Source of the DNA: Entonaema liquescens
Taxonomy: Eukaryota; Ascomycota; Sordariomycetes; Xylariales; Xylariaceae
Direction: 5' to 3'
NCBI GenBank assembly: GCA_902805475.1
Contig: CADCSX010000005.1
Coordinates: 3,421,501-3,485,500 of the forward strand
DNA length: 64,000 bases
Shown piece after piece: positions 37,671-50,844 of the stretch. The position numbers and the translations under genes were made by a program. Within the stretch, counting starts at the first letter, position 1. The number at the start of each line of letters is the position of its first letter. Under the pieces are notes generated by a model. That model had not been told where the DNA came from, made no database searches, and saw only the letters and a list, made by a program, of their open reading frames with translations.

Positions 37671-38631
37671 CCCTGGTGGCTGCCTACACTACTATGTACC
37701 TACTACACATTGCGTTCTCTGGCGTTTTGACTTATTCTTGGTCGTCTCCATCCTTCGGCGCCATCTTAGATGATAGTCGGCCGAGTTATCGCTCTCTATT
37801 TGCGACTTTATCTGACCGATTAGTAACGGTTTCATACCAGTCAGCCTTGCCACCAACTTCATAGTTTCAGCAAGGCTTGCTCGTCGTTAAAACCCTTGTC
37901 TCCTCGTATCAGTTTATCTTCTCGTTATAGCGTTCCAAAGAGTAGGGGTTTCTTTTCTTTTTCTTTGATGTCTTCATGACCGTCTAGTTTTTTCTTACCG
38001 GAAATAGACTACTACACCGCCTCCCAACTACGCGGCCAGTCGTTCTTTTCCTTATGATTTAGTTTAACCCTTCCCGGTTCTAGCAAAGTTGCAATCTACT
38101 ACGTCGTAAGGACGCGCAAGCTTAAACGACGGACTAGGGGGGGATGTTGATCTCCGGTACGAGGCTCTTGGAGGCGAAAGGCGAATCAAAACAAGACCGG
38201 CCAGTGTCATCCAGTGGATGCTCTTTAGGAAAGCAGAGAAAAACACTGCCACTGCAGCCACGTTACAATGTACTACTGTATTTCCAGGTCTTTTACCCTT
38301 TGGCCCTTGACCGCTTAATCTTTGTGGTAGTATTATAGTAGTAGTTCGATCTCTCTTCCGTCGAACATCACATCATCTGTTGCATATAGTCCATCTCAGC
38401 TCTGAGACCCTGCAAGAGGAGAATCTCGACCCGTGTGGTTGGCTGATATAAGACAAAAATAAACCAAGCTCTCAGACATATTCAAGCATTATGCACTCCA
38501 CCATGCACTCCTGTATTTTCTGTACTTCATTGCGCTACTTGCTCCGATCATACCTTCGTCAGAAGGCTTTTTCGTCCGAGATCCTTGTATTTACTGCTTA
38601 CTACATTAATCGCTGTTGGTATGTAGCATAC

Positions 38632-38664
38632 GGTATGTGGTATGTGGTATGTGGTATGTGGTAT
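38632..38664 (+). repeat. (GGTATGT)4 tandem repeat
   Basis: Four perfect 7-bp units plus GGTAT. A related GGTATGTGG word recurs near 42135. Confidence 0.88.
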
Positions 38665-41600
38665 AACTATATGGAATATTATGTACGAGGGCTAACCGCG
38701 GCAAATAGTATGCAAGTCGGCGCTTAAATCTTCCCCCCTCCCCTTTTTCACTCCTTTACGTACATGCTTCAACTGTCACATCGGCGGCTGAAGGGTCCAA
38801 TTATTGATCGCATATGGTTCCATGCTTATTAAGTACATAGGTAGTTTGGTAACCCGTCGATTTTCCTTGACTGCTCCACCAGGGTGACAGTCCCCTGGTC
38901 TCCAATGATCACTCGGCATCCTTTTTCTTGCGTGTTGCAGCAAGCGTCTCTCAGCCCTACGAGATTTAGGCCCGGAGATCCTGTGGTCGATCCACCTCAC
39001 TGCATTTTCGATCCACGCGTACCATTGGATGCTGAACAATCCAGATTCCGATTAGTCACAATGCAGTTCTATTACCCCATGCTTGCCCATGTCCATCCCG
39101 TTGGTCACAAGTGACGCCCGCGTTGCAACCCGATTCCGAATACCATGCTCTGGCGTCGCAACTGACTAACTATCACCAACATAGCCCGAATCTATCTACC
39201 AATCCTAACCGCAATACGAAGAATTCTCCTCAGCACATTTCCGAACCACCTGCGTCTAATGGTTACCGGAGAAGCCATAACCTGTGTCATCCTAACCAAG
39301 GATAGATTCAATGTTCGGCCTGAATCTTAGACACGTGATCACCAGCTTGCCCTACGTCTACGTTTACGCTGACGCTATGCTTTAGGACCCAATTCTTGGC
39401 TCTTCTGGCTCTCCGCTTTCCACATGGCAGACGCAATGCGCGACTTAACCCATACGACCCAAACAGAGACCTTCTTTTTGGCCCGCTCTACCCGAGCCGG
39501 GCGAATTCGTTGAACTTGGTCCTTCTACTGGCTCATTTACGGTTGGGTTGCAAACACAACCTACAACCTAGCCATCCACTCGGTTATTTAGTACACGACG
39601 TCTATGTTGATGTTTTGATACCGTATTTCCACCTTCTTGACAAATTTTAAGGGACTCGTCCATTATTTGGTCCCAGGCCGTCTGAGCCTCATGGCTACAT
39701 TACGGCTACAGTATCTTCTGCCACATCAGTCTCGTCAGCTTATCCGCCCTGGAGACCATGCGAATTATTAGCATGTAGTGCTAGTCTTAATTGAGTTGTT
39801 TTGAATTCTGATATCTACATAGCGGTGATGATGGGTCGGCAGGACTCGACATCCAAATTCCATACCCAAGGTATAGAACGTATCGCCAACAGCTCTTCAA
39901 CTCAACCAAACCTACTTTCCTTTAGACTCTACTTAACTACTTTACTGACCCATTACCACACCTATAGACCTATTTTATTTTAGAATTATTAATAGTTTGT
40001 GGTTTGTGTGTTACAAGCTACCGGGTTTATGGTTAGAGCACCAAGGGAATCGTTCCTATCTGACTCATGTTTCTGTGATATTACTATAATGAATGACATA
40101 TCCATCACCGGGACGAGTTCAAATTCTGTTAAGGTAGAACCATGGAGCCGATGAACCCGAACAAGCAATACGTAACTTACCACTTTTGGCCAAACGCTAA
40201 GCTCTGGGGCTACGGCCTAGAGCTCCTTAGTCTTTGCAATGGGACATCAATATTAGCTGAATCGGCTTTTAAGGACAGCACCTATAACATCGAGAAATAT
40301 TGTTTTCCGGGTTACTATAGCAGCTTACAAATCCAAACATGCTTCTTTCGCGTGCCCACTGAACGGTTCACACGCAATTCGTACAGAGATAGTATCAATC
40401 TGCGAAACAGCTGTCTGTAATATCCGCTCGTATAGCTGGTGCAACACCAATGCACATGGATTTCCGTAGCAACACCTCTTTACTGTACGGATAAAGTATC
40501 ATCTCAGCTACATATAAGTCTCGTAAAGTGACGTCTTATGTTACTTTATTTCAGACCTTGGATTTGGGGGCTAGATGACGTGGACCAGTTGCGGCGCATT
40601 TAAAAAAGGACTTGACAACTCGCATATCTTGGGCGCCAGGAATAATTCTAGGAATTTAAAACTTACCCTCCGAAGATGGCCTGAGTTTAGGACGCGATCT
40701 GCCCGAGCTTGTTGACCGATAATTCGGTATCTGGACGACCCGCAACTGTACGGCGCGAGTCCAACACCCGGGAAATGTGTTTATTCCCCCTATGCCGGTA
40801 TCTGAATTCAAACACCGTCTGACACAGCGGGATTATTGTGCTTCAGAGTCAGATGCGTGTTATATCGGCGAAATCATCTGAGGTAGACCACGTATGTGCT
40901 GACGGCTACCATGCATCCTAACGGTCATCATTATACCCACCATCGCTGAGAGACTTTGGGACTCGGTGCAGTTCGGCCCCGGGATTAAGATCGCAACTCC
41001 CTGGGTAACACTGAGGAAGCCCGAAATATACGTCCCGGAATCTCTTACGGTCCTAGGGCCGTAACGCCGTAGCGGTTCCTCCGGTGTCAGCCTAGTAAAA
41101 GGGGTAAGTACCCAGGTGCCTAAATATACCAGAGCTGGACATGAAATAAGTTACACGTTGAATTTTACTAGCAACTATAGTCTATAGACCACGTTGTCGT
41201 TGGTTTAGTGGATTTCGAAAGTATGTAAGTGATTAGCTTTAGAAATTAGTCGTAGAGTGTTGGCTTGCCTTGGTAGTACCACGTAGCCCCTACGGGTCGG
41301 AGGACAATCTTGAGATACTTCCCCAAATGCCAAAAGTGACAATTAAGATACCTGAATTGAGCTGTAGGTACATATAGTAACATTGCTGTACTATGAACTC
41401 TTGTTTACCGAATAACTTTGCGGTTACCTAAGTCATACCAGTTACATCTGTGAAGTGATACATTGGTAGGTATCCTTGAAATGAACTTGTCTCCTCGAAT
41501 TCTTACGCTTCGATCTAGTGGGACACTCGGTATGTAAATGAAACGCACGGATGCAGCGTGGTTATGGACAATCGGACTAGGGAATGTTTATTTTCATGTT

Positions 41601-43004
41601 TAGTGAAGATAGTATGTGACTATAGTCTCCTACTGTAGCGGGGCTGAATAGCCGGTGATCATAAACCAAAACTATATCAGGTAGTTAAGGGCTTATATCA
41701 ACTCATTGTTCGGTGACCAAACGACTACATCACCAGCGAGGATAATTTGACCGAGGTTATAGGCTGAGGCAAGGATCTACTGGACTGAGCGGACTATAAC
41801 AGGATATTATTTCGGGGCATAGTGTTCTGGTTTGATATTTCTAGCAACCTCTTTACCTGTCCTTAACTCGGGAATTCCCTATAAGGCCAGAACCAACACT
41901 ATGGTAAGATTATATGGGGACGGGAATGTAATTAACTTGGTGCTAATAGATACTATATAAACATTCGGCCCATAGGGCTTATACACCTTTTCTCTTACAT
42001 GACATAACTCAGCTTGATATTTTTTTTTGTGGCATGATCTCATGACTCGTTATTCCTGCATACAGATGTCTATCTGGCCCTTGCTTAGGATATCTGTTAT
42101 GTCCACTACTGTGGCATAGTATATGTGGTTAGTATGTGGTATGTGGCGATAGCAGGACCCCGTACTAATGGGTAGTTTATACGGGGTTTGCAAATTGTTC
42201 TAGTCTAGAGTATGCAATATTCAACATGCTCTGGAAATACCTACCAGATTACATTATACTAGCTACTAATGAGAGACGTCCGCACTCCAGAGGCAGGCTG
42301 AACAAGCCGTGTAACAGGTGATGCCATTTCTCGGGGTTAGCTCGCTGGGTAGCTGGCTTCTGCGAGTGTTCTGGACGGAGAAGTAGGTTACACGGCGTCG
42401 GGAACCACGTTGCGGGTGTTATACAGAGTTGCACCGTGTCCATGATTGAATGCTAGGATGACTCGCATAACAGGGAATTGGGGAGACACGGTGCAGGTAG
42501 TGTTACAATAGCGAGGTGGATGCTTAGTGAGCGGCGATACTTTTGTGACGTTGAATCAAGAGCATTAATCAAAAAGGGTGTCTAATGAAGTCATGCCTGT
42601 TACTACCTTGTGATACTTCGAGGTCGGATATAGCAGCTGAAAGATACATAAGATCTTCTTTAGTAGACGATAGTTCACTGTCGGCTTACCTATTCTGGCC
42701 ATTTCAGCTCTACACGGATTCATACCTTAGAGTGGCGCGGCAGTGAAAAATATGGAAACGAAAGGACATGAGCCACGTGAATGATCAAGACGCAGATTTG
42801 GATACGAGGGCGGGTTTCAATTAGCGGAATTCCTTGGATAAATCAACATCCGCAAAAACATAAGGCACATTGTCTCTTTCCCGTCCACCAGTAAACGCCA
42901 CCAACTTAACCGCGAGCCGAGTCAGATCATGAACTCGGGCTTGGTATCAACCATGACATGAGATAACGCGGGAATGAATGCAACCATCATATCATATAAA
43001 AAGA

Positions 43005-45163
43005 TTAACAAATCATCATAGGCTCTCCTTGCCCGGGTATAGCCGGTGCCACCTCACTTCGCTCTTCCTCCATCATGTCGATGAGGTCGTCCAAGTTGGA
43101 GTCCAAGTTCTCCGCAGCCTCCTGGTCCAAACATTCCTTGAGTAGTCGTCGATATTTGTCAATCTTCTCTCCGGTCCCGGACACCCCTAGGGCATCGACG
43201 TACTCTTTCTCCGCGCGTCGCTGTTCCGCAACGAGTTCCTTCAACTCCTGGGCAAGTTTAACTCGTTCTTCGTATGAATTATCACCCGTGTCACCATTCA
43301 TCATTGACACGGCTTGCTCGACTGAAGAATGTACATAGTATCGACTCTGGCTTGCTAGTAATGATATGACTTGTTGCTGTAAGATAGTAGCATCACCAAC
43401 GACCTTCGACGCTGCCTCGGGAGATTCCAACTGGCAGTCAAGCTCGGCAATTTGCGCTCTTACAACAGCAAGCTCGTTTTGGGTATTCGCGAGGATACGA
43501 CGAGCCTCCACCTCGGCCTCATTCTTTTCCTTCCACTCTTCATCATAGCTATGGGCGAGATCCTGGAACTTCTCCAAGACGAGCGGTGTTATTTTATTCT
43601 GCACTGTATTTGCCGCTTCTGAGTTATATGTAACCGCTAACTTAGAAACGGATTCCGTGAGAGCGTCGCGGAAGGAGACGTGTCGCTGAGACTCGGGGGC
43701 AAAGGGGGATGAGGATCGTTGGGGTACTCGCTCCTTTGGATTTTTTGTAGCATTTAACTCTTTGATCAGATCTTCTGCGCGGATTCCCTCTGCATTGGGA
43801 ATGTCTGTGGAGGCGCCCCGGCCAAGAAGGGCTCGTATACACTTACGAGCGTTGGTCTTCGCTGCCAAGTGAAGGGCCGTGTTACCGCCGTGATCTTGGG
43901 TATCAATAAGCTGCTGGACAAAGTTAGGGTCGTGGGTTTCCTGGAGCTTATTCAGAATATTGTCGAGGTAGTAACGGCAACATGAAGTGCTCGTGATTCG
44001 ACCGCTTTTCATTATGGCTGCGTGATGAATTACTGTACAACCCGAATCGTCGCGTGCGTCGACGGTATCCCACAGTTCTTTCATAACCTGAGGGAACGTT
44101 TGCTTTTCGTAACAATTGGTAAAGTTGACGGATCTCATGAAGGGAGTCTCGCCTTTACAGTTTTGAACCCCTAAAGTAGCTCCGAATCGCTTCAGCTGCT
44201 TGATGACGTCCACATCACCCATGGCGCTGGCCCAGTGCAGGGCAGTATGCTTTTCCGTGTCGATCGGCCAGTCGGGCTGGAAGTTGGGAGGAGGCTCGGG
44301 TCGGTAATTGGTAACCTCGTTGCGGGATAGGAGGAAGTAATCTAATAGTTCATCACCGTAGACCGAGTGTTGCTGCTCCGTTAGATCTTGTATATTATCC
44401 TCTCGTTTCCTTTTGCGGTGCCCGGTCGAATAATGCGACAAGTCGTGGCGATCATCCTCTGCCATATATGAAACCGAAGCGACAGTAACGTTATCCGGCG
44501 TATCATCCTCATTTAGCTGCTGGCTTGCGGTTTCAAGCTCTTGGGGCGGCGGGGCACCTATGGCATATTAGTAGTTGTTTAACAACAAAGCAGCTGAGAT
44601 ACCATACCCCATTTTGGGACTGCCGGCTTTCTAGGAGCCTTCGGCTTGCTCGCATGCCGAGGTGCTGGGGGCGGGCTCTGGTTTCCGGGGACGAACTCGA
44701 AGATGGGCCGAAGGCGCTCGAAGATGTTGTTTCGATGCGCAAGTTGTTCTCCTGCTTCTAAAGGAATCCAGGTACCCTGATATTTTCCATATCCACCCTG
44801 AATCTTCTCATGGACATCCTTCTGAACCTCACGCTCGAGAATTCTCGTACGGGCGGGCTTGTCAAACCCTGCAGCTTTGAGAATGTGCGTCGCATTAACC
44901 CAGTCATCTTGTCGCCGGCGCATTACATGCTCCTTGTTATCACCACCGAACTGAAACTCGTATACGGGCACCTGTTGTCATATATGTCAGTAGGATGTTC
45001 CATCATGAGAAGAGACGCCCTGACGGAAGGGGACTTCTTATATAATAGATTTAGCAATGCGATTCAAGAGGAAGTTACTCACACCACTATATGTGGCACT
45101 GTAAATACCAGCAGCAACACTAGTGCTAGCGCCAGTGCCAGCACCAGCAGCTTCTTTCACCAT
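43005..45163 (-). CDS. MBP1: APSES/KilA-N and ankyrin transcription factor of the MBF/SBF complex
   Basis: Three exons: 45163-45083, 44971-44608 and 44557-43005, about 665 aa. Exon 1 encodes a short Gly/Ser leader ending IYSATYSG, which runs on into VPVYEFQFGG. The APSES DNA-binding domain (about 28-125) shows MRRRQDDWVNATHILKAAGF, KIQGGYGKYQGTWIPLE and LRPIFEF. Ankyrin repeats follow at about 250-400 (TALHWASAMGDVDVI, DHGGNTALHLAAKTNARKC), then a helical, charged region with coiled-coil character (about 440-640). Mbp1/Res-type proteins pair with a Swi6-like partner and switch on G1/S genes through ACGCGT-like sites in the nucleus. Four ACGCG cores lie upstream of this very gene. The symbol follows the best-known relative; the exact paralogue (Mbp1, Res1, Res2) is not certain. 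Confidence 0.94.
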
Positions 45164-46230
45164 GTCCGCGACTTATACCTAATTGTGGCTGAGAGAAGGA
45201 TATGGGTAAAGTAGCGACAGCGATAGAAGGGATGTGGTGCAATGACGGTACGGAGGCGAGGATAAGATTGCCAGTGCGCAAACGAATTAGGATGGCAGGG
45301 ACACAATTTACACTACTTCAGCACTATGTTAAGGTGGTGAAGTAGTTAGGTAGTTGGATCTGCGGAGGTGATTGGCGGCCGGGGTAGTTTGATGGTGGGT
45401 GATGATTTTGTGAAAGTTGCTGCGACTTTTGGACGCGGAGAACGCGAAATTGAGTAAAAGGACATGGGGGGAAACGACGCGGTACGGATGTACGCTACTT
45501 TTACACGCGTAAATTGAATGGTCACCTGACAGTAATCGGTACATCTGAAAATGTACCTATATATGTACTTAGATACCTTCTAGCGTCCTTGCCCTCCTCC
45601 ATTAAGTAAAGACCTACAATACATGTACAATATCATATGCATGAACGTTATCTCAACCAGATGTCGGCTTGAAAAAGGGGAAAAAAAGACACACCTTATA
45701 ATTTAAAAGCTTTTTTTTTTTTATCAGGCGGTGCTACTGCTCTTAATTGGCATAGTTGAATGGTTGTTCTGCTGCTTACTTCTATTTCTTCAAGCAAATA
45801 TAAATTGCTTTTTCAATCTTCAACACATCTGCTCTCATTCGCCCGATATTACCGGTATATTGGTATCAAATGTCAATAATGCTCCCTTCAGTTGTCAATC
45901 ACAGGCTATTGTTTCGTATAAAGCACATTGTTCGAGATTAAAATGGTGTTGATCATCATAGTCCCGACATGCATCCTCTAAGTTTCTTTTCCGGGTTGGC
46001 TACCGGCTTATTTTAATTGTCTCTTCTATTGTTAAGATATCTTCTGGAAGTCTTGTGTGGTAGTTAGACGCAGAACCGAGGCCGAATGATCATTCACAGG
46101 TATCTATCTGTCACGTTTAGCTGTATGCTTACTGCAGTGTCTACGAGGTTTCCTTAATCTTTTCCTTTCCGTATCCGCCCTGTAGACCTAAAAGTAAAGA
46201 CCTTGATCTTTCGGTTTACTAACTGGGACA
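45164..46230. promoter_or_regulatory. Divergent promoter region, MBP1 / ankyrin protein
   Basis: 1,067 bp between the two start codons. Four ACGCG cores lie in the MBP1-proximal third. A poly-T run is found at about 45711-45721 and AGGTA-type words near 45345. Confidence 0.6.
45433..45510 (+). promoter_or_regulatory. Cluster of four ACGCG cores (MCB/SCB-like sites)
   Basis: ACGCG occurs at 45433-45437, 45442-45446 (extended to CGCGAAA at 45443-45449, which fits the CRCGAAA form of SCB sites), 45477-45481 and 45505-45509 (the perfect palindrome ACGCGT, 45505-45510). All lie 270-350 bp upstream of the MBP1 ATG. MBF binds ACGCGT and SBF binds CRCGAAA. That they serve this gene is inferred from position. 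Confidence 0.55.
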
Positions 46231-47994
46231 ATGGCCAAGCCCGTCTCGCTCCAAACACTTGCGGGTAGCGTCGAACATGCTTGTGGAACTATTGCAGACC
46301 TTCTCGTCAACTTAGGAAAGCTAGTACCATTGGCCAAGGCCAGCTTACTGCCTGTAGCCGCAGAGTGCTTAACCACGAAGACTGTTATCATAAAGCTGGG
46401 AGTCCTCCTGGCCCCTGGGGGACCCACGGACCCTTACGCGGTATATGGGAATTATAGCAGACAAGTCGAGGACCTTGAGCCCTGTTTTGAAGTAGTCCTT
46501 CACGCGATATCGGAAATACTCGTTGACGTTGATCATGAGACCACGCGCTTACGTCGCTATCATACCTGGGGGGATCCCCTTGCATCTTCGAAAGTAGTCC
46601 CGGCAATACAGGACTTCTTTGTAGATGCTAGCTTTTGTCTGCGAAGAAGCCGGTCCTCCTTGTGCCTCATAATCGATTGTCTTCAGAGGTAATCAGACCT
46701 ATCCCTCAACTAAGCCATCACATAATAGTTTACTAATATCCAACTTAGGGGAAATCTCTCAGGAGCGACTATCCAGCTCGTAGACCAAACCTTCCTAACG
46801 CACCCCTCGTTTTCGAAGGCAGCCGAGTCCTCGAGACTCCAACCTTTGGTAGCGATTGAGTTGCATAAAATCTCAAGACAACTGGAAATACGGTCACTTC
46901 TTGTTAAATATCGACCTAAAAGTCCACGCTCCCGTGAAAATGACCACAGCCTCACTCGCATGCTGCATCACGCAATTACTGGGTGCGATCATGGTTCCGT
47001 ACATAGATGTCTTTTAGCGAAAATCAACCCAGATACGCCTCTTGAAGAATCAGGAGTTGTGCCAATTCATCGAGCTCTAGATCAAGTCGAAGCGTCGCTT
47101 GCTTCGGAAAATAAGACGGCAATAGGAGCGTCAGCTTCAATCGTGATGGCCTTGCTCATAGCGGGTGCCGGTCTCAAAGTACGAGACGAAAATGGTCGAA
47201 CCCCTCTCATACGAGCCGCTATGAACGAAATGCCCGACTCTATAATATCCTTGATGCTAGAATTCGGAGCTTCTGTCAAGGCCAAAGACAGACAGAGGAA
47301 CACGGCTCTTCACTATGCGGCGATGAAGGCCCCTTCTGAGGAAATGGGTAATATTGATACTATTCGGGTCTTGCTGGCCCATGGCGCAGATCAAAGCCTG
47401 AGGAACAAGAGAGGACGTACCCCTTTACATGAAGCTGTCTCATTTGAGTGTTTGGACCGTGGCCAGGAGCTCTTGGACTACGGGGCCGACTCAGAGATAG
47501 CGGATAATAATGGATGGACACCATTACTTTGTGCAGTCACTCAAGAGAATGCGGCACTGACGAAGCTTCTGTGTGATCGGGGTGCTATGGTTGACAAGAA
47601 AGACAAGAACGGGCACACCGCTCTTCACTATGCCATCTCCCAAGGATCCGAGGAAGTCTCCATAGCTTTGCTAGATGCCGGAGTAGATGTGAACCTCATC
47701 TCCAAAGGCGAGACTCCTCTCTGCCGAGCAACGTCCAAGTCAAACCTGCCGCTTGTTAAGCTTCTTTTGGCGTACGGTGCTGATGTGAACTTACCATCTC
47801 CGGGTTACTATGGTGCTCTTTCGGTGCACGTTGCCGCTATGGGGAGGAATGTGGCTATTTCGGAAGCTCTTCTAGGGGCAGGATCTCCGATAAATGCCTT
47901 AGACGATGAATGCCGCACGCCGTTGAGGTGGGCGATGGACGGTGGGAAGAATGAGTTGGTACATTTTCTGATGAGCAAGGGGGCGGCTAAGTGA
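46231..47994 (+). CDS. Ankyrin-repeat protein
   Basis: Two exons, 46231-46688 and 46749-47994, joined at an arginine codon (CLQR-GNLSGATIQ); about 567 aa. The N-terminal about 230 residues are helical with no named domain. From about residue 255 to the end come roughly eight to nine ankyrin repeats, several with the consensus TPLH or TALHYA core: NGRTPLIRAAMNEMPDS, NTALHYAAMKAPSEEMGNID, GRTPLHEAVSFECLDRG, NGWTPLLCAVTQENAAL, NGHTALHYAISQGSEEV. Such proteins are protein-binding scaffolds; in fungi some belong to heterokaryon incompatibility or NLR-like sets, but no NACHT or HET domain is present. The partner is unknown. Confidence 0.88.
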
Positions 47995-48700
47995 CCTTCT
48001 CTTCTTTTCCAAAGAGTTAATCTTATCCCGTGCACCAAGTCTTATAATCTAGGTCATGCTTTTTTGGCACACCAATCATGAGGGTCGAATCGTCCTAATT
48101 GGGAATGTTTAGTTTACATGAAAAAAATCATGACGTAAAATATTTACCATTTAGCTTGCTAGTACAGATTAAGCATTCGGGAATAAGACATCTAATCTAT
48201 CTCCATGATAACTACTAGTTTCTAATAGGTATCGTCTTCTTTGTGGTACTATTGTTTGCGTATCACCAATGTTATGATAACTACCTCTTAGACGAGCTGA
48301 TGGCATCTACGCTGCTACTATGAAAGGGACTACCAATATATAGGTAAAATTCTCACACACCAGGTACTTCCTATTGAATACCTGGTAGGTAGACCTATAT
48401 AATTAAAGTCCATAGACACTTCTATAGATTCATCGCAGTTACCCCGCTCGTCCCGTCGCATGCTGGATCCATCGTTTTTGCCATTTTTGCCATTTCGTGA
48501 TTGTCTTCCCCGCTCTTTATCTCCTTACTCCGAATCGGTCTAATACTATGAGACACTATTAGAGATACGTAGATATAATGAGAACATACCTTCTTCTCAG
48601 GGTTATATGTAATAAAGGTTGACATATATCGAGCTCTCGAAATACCGAGATAACCGGCGATTTATTTGACCTGCTCGTGCGATAATAGAAAAACTGCAAC
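47995..48700. other. Intergenic region, ankyrin protein / aldo-keto reductase
   Basis: 706 bp, AT-rich; includes ACCAGGTA and TACCTGGTAGGTAG words at 48358-48395. No gene seen. Confidence 0.5.
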
Positions 48701-49849
48701 ATGCCTCTAATCGCCTCCGCACCCCGGGATCGCATCATCTTGGGTTTGATGACCTTTGGACCCGACGAGAAAGCTGGAGCTCGTATTACCGACATCAACG
48801 AGTTCAACAAAGTGCTCGATACATTCCAATCCCGTGGCTACAATGAAGTTGACACGGCACGAGTCTATATCGGCGGCCAACAGGAGGCCTTCACCCGCCA
48901 AACTAGATGGAAAGAGCGTGGCCTAACACTGGCCACCAAGTTCCAGTATCCTGCCGATGCCGGCGCCAATCAGGCCGCTAAGGTAGTTGAGAGCTTGGAG
49001 ACGAGTCTCAAGGAGCTGGGGACCGATAGCGTGGATGTGAGTCTGCACTCTGTTTTAACCTACTTGCTTTTTCGCATACCTGCTTCTTTAGGCTGACGGA
49101 AGCTTCTCTTTTGCCGCGGTTTATAGATCATCTACCTCCACGCGGCCGACCGCGCGACGCCCTTCGCCGAGACACTCGAAGCGGTAGACAAGCTACACAA
49201 AGCGGGCAAATTCGTACGATTCGGTATTTCTAACTTTACGGCTGCAGAGGTAGCCGAGGTGGTCCTGACTTGCAAGTATAACAATTGGGTACGACCGACT
49301 GTTTACCAGGGCATGTACAACGCTATCACACGAGGTATCGAGCCGGAGCTGATTCCGGCATGCCGGCGGTACGGGCTGGACATCGTGGTATACAATCCCC
49401 TCGCTGGCGGTCTTTTCAGCGGTAAGATCAAGAGCGTGGACATCGACCCGGCCGATTTTAGCCGGTTCAGCACAAAGAGTAGCACGGGCGCCAACTACCG
49501 CAACCGATATTTCAAGGAGAGCACTTTCAAAGCCTTACAGACGGTAGAGAAGGCTGTGGAGAAACACCCCGGATTAACCCTGATTGAGGTGGCGTTGCGG
49601 TGGGTGGTACACCATAGCCAGCTTAAGATCAAGGGCGGTAATGATGGCATTCTGATCGGGGTTAGCTCTCACGACCAGCTCGTGAGCAACTTGGATAACC
49701 TGGAGAAGGGCCCACTTCCAGAGGATGTGGTGACAGCGTTAGATGAAGCATGGAGGATTGCAAAGGCGGACGCGCCTAACTATTGGCATAAGGATCTCGT
49801 GTACACGTACGATACGCGGGAGGCGCTGTTCGGAGCCAACGCGAAATAA
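48701..49849 (+). CDS. Aldo/keto reductase, aflatoxin-aldehyde-reductase type
   Basis: Two exons, 48701-49036 and 49127-49849, joined in phase 0 (DSVD-IIYLHAADRATPF); about 352 aa. The NADPH-dependent AKR barrel shows ILGLMTFGP near the start, EVDTARVY with the catalytic Asp and Tyr (about 49 and 54), ATKF with the catalytic Lys, YLHAAD with the His, and FVRFGISNFTAAEV. The later VYNPLAGGLFSGK fits the AKR7 branch, which reduces aldehydes such as succinic semialdehyde and aflatoxin dialdehyde; the natural substrate here is unknown. The C-terminal WHKDLVYTYDTREALFGANAK is typical of that branch. It stands alone, without cluster neighbours. Confidence 0.92.
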
Positions 49850-50844
49850 GTGCATAAAATGGAAGTATGTCAAGTTGATTCTTACCTATCTATAGCCGTA
49901 ACCTTGAAGAAGGACACGTAGCATAGAATAGAATTTCGAAACTTGATAAGGTGGTGTTACTGCACGAGAGCACATGTGATTAAGTGTATAGAGGAGGTAT
50001 ATAATCACATCATGAGGTGGATATATAGGTACCTATTTATCTAGGTAAGGTGTAGATATTTTGTATAACTACTTGCCTAGGTACTTATGTCTATGTGGTA
50101 GTGTGACTTTTTGTTTTGTTTTGGTTTCCGTTGATGATTGACTCCTGAGACCTGGAGACTTGGTGGACTGGAGACTGAGACGGTACCTACATAGGCAATT
50201 ACGGTAGCACTGTAAGTAAATATTATTAGGTGCATTAGGTACCTAAGGTAAGTAATATTAGTTAGTTATTCGGTACGTAACAAGGTAACATGGCAGCTTG
50301 GCTCAGCCCTGCTGCCGAGATATATGTACGAAGTCTCTACCAAACGGGCTCTCGTTACGACCCGATGACCCGGATAACGGCACCTAAAGTACCCGCGCCA
50401 ATAAGGGCCAAGAGTGCAGTGCAGCGACGGATCTTCATAAAAAGACACGACGAGAGGATAACAGGGGGCACATGTGCTGATGTGTTAGCGCATCCTCCCC
50501 CCCTTCGACCCCTTACTGCCCTTAGCGAACCAAATTGCTAGGGAATTTCCATTCGTCTGGGTTTGTCACTTGACGAATTTCTTGTTGTACCAACTGCAAC
50601 TAACTTTCGCCTTATGCATACAAGCAAACGGGAATTTGTTGATTCGACGAATTGGAATCCTAACCTCAGTCTCTCTCTATCTCTCTTCCGTTGCATAACC
50701 ATAATCATAACCCATTGTATTTCTTTCTTTTCCGCTTAATTAAGTAAAACCTCTTCTGCACTGTGCCGCAAGAGGTAACCTTTAATCCTCACCTAATAAA
50801 TCCTTCCGTTCTTTTTTATTTTATTTTTATTTTTATTTTCTTTA
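49850..50844. other. Intergenic region, reductase / DMT transporter
   Basis: About 1 kb. Dense AGGTACCTA words lie at 50025-50090 and 50225-50260. A pyrimidine-rich stretch runs from 50660 into the T-rich block at 50810-50843 just before the next ATG. The open frame at 50290-50541 is not supported. Confidence 0.55.

Larger units (their letters stand above)
33859..43004. other. Gene desert, right part
   Basis: About 9.1 kb without a supported gene. It includes the upstream DNA of the membrane protein gene, several tandem repeats, a 14-A run at 36337-36350 and an orphan promoter-like region near 37.3-37.7 kb. Open frames such as 40142-40420 (92 codons) and 38776-39039 (87 codons) have no recognisable motif. 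No transposon structure seen. Confidence 0.5.
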
